From Anas platyrhynchos (taxonomy: Eukaryota; Chordata; Aves; Anseriformes; Anatidae): 64,000 nucleotides of DNA. The DNA lies in the NCBI RefSeq assembly GCF_047663525.1, contig NC_092612.1, positions 2,451,501-2,515,500 of the forward strand, read 5' to 3'. How positions within the stretch are numbered: position 1 is the stretch's first letter; each line of letters opens with the position of its first letter. A program made the translations under genes and the position numbers. This document shows positions 57,420 to 64,000 of the stretch, one piece after another. The notes under the pieces are model-generated. The model worked only from the letters and a program-made list of their open reading frames with translations, searched no databases and was not told where the DNA came from.

Positions 57420-60400
57420 CTGTGGGAACTTCAGTATCAGGATGGTTTCTTTAGTTTCTGGCTCCTTCATTCATAGCACAGGCAGATACTCAAAGAGTCT
57501 ACTTGAAGATTTACTTTCCCCTACATATGACATATGTTTCACAAGAAGACCTAAATGTAATTTAACTTTAGTACAAGTAAAATGCACAGATTTCACCAGC
57601 AGGAGAAGCTGCTCCATGTGGCTCTTGGAGATGCTGGAGCTCCCCCCAATGCTTTCGCCACCAAGAGGAACCGCTCTGCCCTGCTGAGCCTCGGCAGGGG
57701 AGCGCAGGCCAGACCCTATAAGCTACGTTAAGCAGATATGCAAAACGCCCAGGTGATTTCCACCTGATTATTATTTACAGCGTGACCTTGGGAGTGCAAG
57801 GCTGTTTACTTGGAAACAATTACACGGCAGGCTCCCGTCCCAGCGAGATTGCAAGAGATGTCGTAAGCTGGAGCACGTAAACGTTTGCTTGCACCAGCAG
57901 CATGAGGCAACTCGAACAAGCTGGTTTCCTTCCTTGCAGCAACCTGCTTCATGACATTTTTTGATAGGATCAGGCCCTAAATTACGTGGAGGTAGAAGAT
58001 GGTTCCTCTGTGCTGATGGGGCAGTGCGGGGGAGGCTCGAACGCCAGGTCCTCCTTCTGACTTGATATGTGCCAAAAGTTACGAGTTTCAGGATTTTTCT
58101 CTGGGTTTTTGGACTCCTCCAAATGTTGGTAACAGAGAAAAAAACACCCATAGATCTGTGCTCACTTAAATTTACAATTCTGCTGTAAAATATTTTTTAC
58201 CATTGCTTCTTTCACTCACCTGGGAGGATTTTGAACCTTTCGCCTCCATAAATAACCAGAAAACTTTGCCCTGATGTTCATAAAACACCACGCCTTACAA
58301 AAACCCAAATCCCCTGAGCTCCAGCCCTCTGTTCAGTGCCATGACAGGTATTTTCTTGCTGTAAAATGTTGTAAGACTGGAGACCTGTAGTGCAGGGAAC
58401 ATTACACAACATTTTGTCACCAGCCATAATAAATTCCGTTCTAAAATTAGTCATCCTTATCATTTATTTGCATCTACTTATATTTCTAAAATCTACCTCT
58501 TCATTATTGATTTCTATTATTTTCCCTGCTTCACCTTGTAGGATCATAGGTAGTGAAGAACTCAGAAAGCTCAAACAACTTCTGAGAGACTTCCAGAAGA
58601 CCCAGTAAAACCTGGAGTAATAAAAAACTTTTTGGATATTCAACTAACTGACAAAAACAAAAACAAAACAGAAAAAAAAGAAGAAAAAAAAAAAAATTCC
58701 ACTAACACCACCCCCCAAAAAATGAAATAATTGAAATGTAGACCTGTTATTCACTGTCCCACCCAGCTCATTCTTAGAGGCTCATCTCAACAAGCACAGC
58801 ACGAGCTTAGGCGCTAACCAGGCTAGATGATATAATAATAAAGCAGACCCAGCAGAGGAGGATGCTTTTGCACACAGAGTTTGAGCACAATGCTGCTGGG
58901 CCTGGGGCTACATCCCTTTGGACCCCTCCATCCCTGGGGCTGCTGCTCTTCGCATGCCAACATGCAGGGCTTATCCCTCCAGCACAAAGCTGGGTGATGC
59001 AGGGGCTGGGTGTAAGAGCAGGCATGCACACTCGTGCGTTTGCACTTGCACGTTTCCTCTCCACTCTAATCACAATGAGGGAAGAGAGATTTGCTTTTCC
59101 TGGCTGCAGGTCTGCGATAACATCCCAGAGCGTGTTGGCGCCTGCCAAAGCCCCTCTGCGTCTGTTTGTAAACAGGCACAGCAAATGGTAAACATGGATC
59201 TGGCATCTTGATGAAAGCCATGGACTGATGCCTCTGGATAGAAACTAAAGACATTTCTTTACAGATAGCATGTGGGAGGCAGCCCTCTGCTTCAGAAGCT
59301 CCGTCGATCTCTGCCCACCAAAACCTCACAACTCCTGCGTCTGCAGAAAGAGCTAAGATGCAAAATGAGCAAAAACACTGAGTGAGCACTGCAGGAATGG
59401 CACAGTCTAATGGGAGAAAAAAGGAGAAATCAGGGCTGTTGCAGCTCAGCCCTGGGCCAGGAGCTGAGTAATTATCTGTGACATACAAAGCAGAGGTTGC
59501 ACAGACGATTGCAGCGGAGCCGGGCATGCAGCAGCCCGCTGCTTTGCACCGCGGGGGGAGCTCAAGCCGGGCATCAGGTGCAGGGTCATGGTCCCTGCCC
59601 TCTGTGCTTTCCTCACAGCTTACTCACAAGCAAGGTTTGCCCCATCGGCAGCTGTAGGCGTGTGTTTCCTGTCACAGACAGTGGCCACTTCAGGTAAAGG
59701 TGACCAAAAAAAAAAAAAAATTAAATTAAAATATTCGAAAAACGGTCATTTAAAAGTGCGATTTTCTTTGATGTTTTTCAACGTTGGCCAGGAAAAATGT
59801 CAACAATGAATACTAGTGGTAAATGTGTCGATGCCAGTGTAATGGCTATAAACATCACACTTGAAGGGAGAAAGACAAGTAGAGAAACCACACGGCATGT
59901 TGGGGGAATTCACAGGTACAAGGCAAGGCTTCCAAAAGTGGCCAGCATTTTTTCTGCCCAGCTCTGATGGGGCACTTTCCAGTTGTAGCTCTCAGTGCAC
60001 TCCCCATGCCCCCATCTTCATTAACCATGTTTTATTGCTACAGCAAATGACACAGGCTGAGAGAAGGAGTCAAGATGGGGCCCTTGGCTGCTGACCCACA
60101 CCGCTTGCTGGCACCTCCAGATGTCATATGGGTGAAGGCACCTTTAGAGATGCTTATAGAGGATGTGTGGTGGGGACTTTCTAATAGCTTGCCATTACTT
60201 ATGGCTGGATAGTGGTGGCTCTTGTCCACCATGCACGACCCTGCCAAAGCACTGAGAGGACCTCTCCTCCCTGCCAGACTTAGGGCAAGAGGTTTCAGCA
60301 GGGCAGAAACCCAAAAAACGCCACCTTTGCCATCCATTTTGCAATATAAAACTCATCCGGGCATGACGGTGAGACAGCCAAGCCACCCACACGGTTTTCA

Positions 60401-60600
60401 CTCTTCGTGCATTACAACCCGTGTGGGGCAGGGTGGCAATTAAAGCTGTGTAACACAAGGAAGACAATCTACAATATGACAAGTCAATCAAAGGAACCAG
60501 GCTGAATAAGCTTTTGAAGGTGGTAGATAATTAGAGGTGGGGCTGTTTTGTAAATACGTTGGTCATTTTTCCCCAGGGGTTATTGCATTTTCAGGAAGAG
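57420..60600. other. Intergenic; no supported gene
   Basis: No EDC-type promoter or exon is seen. A possible terminal-exon-like piece at 58542-58625 (acceptor CCTTGTAG, short frame ending DFQKTQ, then AATAAA at 58619) has no visible partner exons. Long A-rich tract at 58655-58697 and a poly(A) run at 59706-59719. Confidence 0.5.
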
Positions 60601-60612
60601 AGCTAGGAACCG

Positions 60613-60685
60613 TATAAAAGTTCTCGGATGGGAGAGCAGCTCATTCACTCAGCTCCACTCTCTCTTCACAGACTTCCCAGCCAAG
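60613..60685 (+). promoter_or_regulatory. TATA box and non-coding exon 1 of the EDQM-like gene
   Basis: TATAAAAG at 60613-60620. Exon 1 runs from about 60643 to 60685 and ends TTCCCAGCCAAG before GTAAGTT. The exon starts within AGCTCATTCACTCAGCTCC, similar to the CTCCTCATTCRSYCWAC sequence in exon 1 of the 52 and 56 kb genes. The intron is about 1.1 kb. Confidence 0.78.
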
Positions 60686-61824
60686 GTAAGTTGTTGCTGC
60701 ATGGCTAACATTGCATTCCTAGGAAAATCTGCTAAAATTAGATGAGATATGTTCTTACAGAGACGGCTTGGTCTGCAGGTGCTGGGATTATGGCCAGCCA
60801 AGTTCTGCCTCCCTGGCAGGGGCAATTTGCTCCATCAAAACTGGTCTCCAGACTGCTGATGCTAAGTAGCAGAAATATCAGATGTGAATGTATTTGGGTT
60901 GCTTCAGTGTTCATGATTTCTAGTATTTGAAGGACAAACTGGAAACAAAAGAGTAAAGAAGGGGATGTGGAATGAATGAGAGATGGCAGGCTGATTTTTC
61001 AGAAGAAACCTTCAGGTTCAGCCAGGGACTCTAATTGCTCTTATGAACCTGATTCCTTTACCTAACTGTTTTAGAATATGTAAATCTTCAGGAGCCGTAG
61101 GTATTTAGCTGTCATTATAGACATTTAGGAAATAACTGAGAAGGCAGATTTAACTTATGAGAGGAAGTAGCCTGAAGAGCCTATGGATCTTCCGAACTGC
61201 TGAAACATCAGCTCCAGGGGCTCGGTTCCCCTGAAGGGGGTCAGATGTGCCCACCAGATATTCCTCATGCTCTAGGAAGTCAGGCAGCAGTGAGCTGTGG
61301 GTGTGCAGGGAGCAGAGGGTAAGGAGGCCAGAAGGAGGGAGGAATGCATAGGAGTTTCTTCATTTTGGGAAACTGGCTTTGAAAGTGTATTTTGCTGCTG
61401 CTCCAATACCAGCAGTCCCAGCTGAAAATTCATTGACTGTGCCTGGGAGCCCAATTTCTCAGACCCTTGTGCCCCAGCATAGACTGACAGTGGGCAGTGC
61501 ATTCGCTCCTCCCTTGCACAGCTTCTCCCAGGACATTTTGCACGAGTGCTCATGGGATGCATCAAGGGAGAACAGGGAAATGGAATGTGGAGCCAGGCAG
61601 AAATGGAGACTGGGGCCGTGGTGAGGGCATTTTTCTGGTGCCAAAGATGTGGGAACGAAGCCCCAAGGTGGGCAAGCAGGATGGGTGGGTGGGCAAACCC
61701 TGCCTAGCCCAAGCAATCTCGTAAACACACCGAGGAAATCTGAATGCAAAGCAGGGTGTGGAAAGCTTCGTGCATCTAACTACGAGGGTTTTCTCCTCCC
61801 CAGGCTCCTCGCACCAATCAAAAA

Positions 61825-62085
61825 ATGTGCTCCCGTGGAGACAGAGGCTGCCACAGCAATGAGAGCTCCTCCTGCCACAGCGGCAGCTCTTCCTGCCATG
61901 GCTCCGAGGAGGTCGTCTGCCACGAAGTGAGCGCCGTGCAGGACGTGACACCAGTGGTGGTCCTGCAGCCCCAGGGCCCCGTGGTCACTGTGCCCGGGCA
62001 GGGTCCAGTGGCACCCGTCCCCTGCCAGCAGCAGCAGCAGCAGATCAAGCAGCCAGTGCAGTGGCCCCCACAGCAACAAAAGTGA
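61825..62085 (+). CDS. EDQM: EDQM-like Gln-tailed epidermal differentiation protein, 86 aa
   Basis: Starts MCSRGDRGCHSNESSSCHSG, has a Val/Pro/Gln middle (TPVVVLQPQGPVVTVPGQGP), and ends PCQQQQQQIKQPVQWPPQQQK. Exon 2 starts at 61804 after CTCCCCAG. The head (MCSR...CHSGSSSCHGS) resembles the loricrin head (MCSRQSSGGCH...CHSGGSCCHGGS), and the WPPxxxK tail is shared too. The Gly-rich middle is missing. Gln runs next to Lys make it a good transglutaminase substrate (inference). The EDQM name (Gln motif) is from memory of bird EDC genes. Member number unknown. ATTAAA at 62321-62326. Confidence 0.82.
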   Translation: MCSRGDRGCHSNESSSCHSGSSSCHGSEEVVCHEVSAVQDVTPVVVLQPQGPVVTVPGQGPVAPVPCQQQQQQIKQPVQWPPQQQK

Positions 62086-62320
62086 AGGGTCGAAGATGCA
62101 GCGACGGTCAGCCGGCTGCGGGGCTGCGCTCTCCCCTCGCCTCCGCAGGGTGCAGCCCTGAGCTTGGGCAGGTCCTGCCCCTTCCCTCCAGCGCAATGTG
62201 CCTCTCCTGCTCCTGCGACGTGGTGTTAGCACGTCCGAAATGTGATTTGCCCTCTTGCGAGCAAGTATTTGAATCCATTAATTTCCTGCTTCTGTCTCCA
62301 GTAGCAAAAATGTGATATAT

Positions 62321-62326
62321 ATTAAA
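62321..62326 (+). terminator. Poly(A) signal ATTAAA of the EDQM-like gene
   Basis: ATTAAA about 235 bp after the stop codon. Confidence 0.55.
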
Positions 62327-62344
62327 ACCTAAAGCTCACAAAAT

Positions 62345-63960
62345 GTGCTGGTGTCCTGGTGTGTTTCCAACATTACTGCGTTTAGCATCATTTCCAAGCT
62401 CACCTTTATGAATGAGAGCTGCCTTTCACAGCCTGCAGACAGCTCCCCCCCTTCCCACGGCACCTCCCAGGCAGCAGCGATGTGCTACAGCTCCGGTCCC
62501 CAAACCTTCAGCACCTGCCAGGCAGATCCAGGCACTGGGTTGGGCAAAACTGTCTGGGGCTGGAGTTTAAGGTCACCCTTGGATCTGCGATGCCAGACCC
62601 TGAGGCTCAGACTCTTGGCGCATTTTGAAAGAGCAAAACCTAAAAGCAAAGCCTTGGATTTGCAATGCTGAGTCCTCCATACATGGCTGCCAACCACAAA
62701 AGCAGACTCCTTCTAGGAAACCTGAAAGTCACTGATGACCATAAACAAAAGGGCATAAGGAGAGGAAGGACCCCATTATACTTAATCATCCTTCTGATCT
62801 ATTCTAGATATGGAACATGGGGTTAGGCAGATATTTTGTACAAAGTAACTTTACCTTCCTTGAAAATGCCAGCAAGGGCCCATATTGCCTAGATGAAATA
62901 CTGGTTAATGGAAGAAAAAAAAAAAAAAAAAAAAAAGAATTTAAGTCAAGCCATATGCTGCAGCATTGACTCCCATTGTGAACTCCAGACCTGTAACCAC
63001 CACATACTGGGGAGGAGGGAGGAATAAAAATGCTGAGCTTTCCTAGCAGGTGTAGAAGAAGAAAAACATAAATAAAATAATATCAAATGGAGAGATGTCC
63101 ATAAAAATCAGCAGCTGTGTTTCCATTTGCACTATCCGCAGCGTGTACCAGCACAGAGGCAGATTGCTGCCTAAACTCGTGCCTCTGTGGGATGAGAGCC
63201 GTATGGTGTGTAATGTGCTAGATATTTAATTAGCGAAGGGTTTGCACTGAGTCTTTGAAAGAAACGAGAAACTTATTATTAACACTTGTTTTATTATAAC
63301 TGTTAATTAAAATAATAAGGTGCATGGTTCCCATATGCGAGGGACACAATTGCAGATGGAAGGGTCAGAGACGTGCAGCCCTGTACTGGCAGGAGTCATT
63401 GTGTGGTGCCACTGACTGTCCCCATCCCCCAGCCACCGGGTACCTGTCTCCCCATGCCAAACCTACCCTATGGCACGCAGGACGTGGAAACCAAACCAGA
63501 CAGGAGGTTCCGGGCTGGGCCTGAGCCTAACTGAAAGCCTTTGAGGGAAGGGAAGATAAAATCTCCTATCTTAGTTCTTTTATAGCAGTCCAAGTTCTCA
63601 CCTACGTGCCTGGCTAAGCTGCAATACTGCAGGTTGTGTCATTCATTTAGGGATGAGTCCAAGGAACAGAGACAGCAAATCTCACCTTAGCTGGAGTTTT
63701 ATTATCTCATCTCACTCGGCTGGGAAGAGGAGCCAGAAAGCAGATTGCATAAATTCAACAAGAAATTGTCCTCACCTCCCTCCTGCTGCGATGGCACCTG
63801 TGCCAAGAGCAACCTCCACAGGGGACATTTTCTGGATATGGCCTTGAGCCATCCAGCAGAAAAAGGGGTACAAGAAATGGGTTGCAACAAGCAAGTTAAA
63901 CCCAAGGCAAATATCAGAACTGTGAGAGATGAGGAGGAGTGACCCCGGACCACATTTCTC
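62345..63960. other. Intergenic; no supported gene
   Basis: A poly(A) run lies at 62914-62936. No clear promoter is seen. A TATAAAAG on - near 63580 has no gene-like continuation in the window. Confidence 0.45.
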
Positions 63961-63963
63961 AGC

Positions 63964-64000
63964 ATGAACTACAGCTATGGGATCCCACGGAGCTCATGGC
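63964..64000 (+). CDS. Possible start of a further EDC-type coding exon, cut by the window end
   Basis: Right after ACCACATTTCTCAG (acceptor-like, AG at 63961-63962) there is CATGAACTACAGCTATGGG, reading MNYSYGIPRSSW to the edge. The position of the ATG close to an acceptor and the Tyr/Ser/Gly start are EDC-like. No matching TATA/exon 1 was found upstream, and only 12 codons are visible. Confidence 0.25.
   Translation, partial: MNYSYGIPRSSW

Overview
This window looks like part of an avian epidermal differentiation complex (EDC), the cluster of small, compositionally extreme structural-protein genes used in skin, scale, claw and feather cornification. The evidence is a set of genes with one shared layout: a TATA box, a tiny first exon ending in GTAAG, an intron of about 0.4-1.8 kb, and a second exon that carries essentially the whole coding sequence. 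Their products are rich in Tyr/Gly/Cys or Gly/Ser/Cys. One encodes a corneous beta-protein (beta-keratin) with the typical sauropsid beta core. Dispersed repeats (CR1 LINEs, one retroviral LTR, a MIR-like SINE fossil) also fit a bird. I cannot fix the species.

Left part (1-22 kb): four Tyr-rich genes of the EDMTF type or related to it. Three are on + (CDS 1560-1796, 8494-8718, 15751-16035) and one on - (11794-12159). A corneous beta-protein gene follows on - (20851-21174). Three of the four Tyr-rich genes share a short proximal promoter module with a TGACGTG-type site.

Middle (22-42 kb): an orphan TATA/exon-1 signal near 24.37 kb, then an EDYM1-like Cys-rich gene (28786-29247, +). A stretch of about 12 kb without any gene I can support follows.

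Right part (41.4-62.3 kb): five + strand genes that end in a Trp-Pro-Pro plus basic tail. They are a 611-aa loricrin-like protein with about 20 HQxQGPICI repeats (42945-44780), two almost identical Gly/Ser/Cys loricrins (47148-48548 and 52408-53781), a diverged 223-aa loricrin-like gene whose start codon is probably in exon 1 (exon 2 ends at 57212), and a short EDQM-like gene (61825-62085) that looks like a loricrin with the Gly-rich middle removed. A next gene may begin at the right edge (63964).

Inferred joint role: all products would be made late in keratinocyte differentiation and locked together by disulfides (Cys-rich ends) and probably transglutaminase (Gln/Lys tails) into the cornified envelope or the corneous matrix. 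AP-1 sites (TGASTCA) lie near the TATA boxes of the beta-protein gene and three of the loricrin-type genes, as expected for differentiation-induced epidermal genes. Gene-family names come from memory of the sauropsid EDC literature and were not checked by search.
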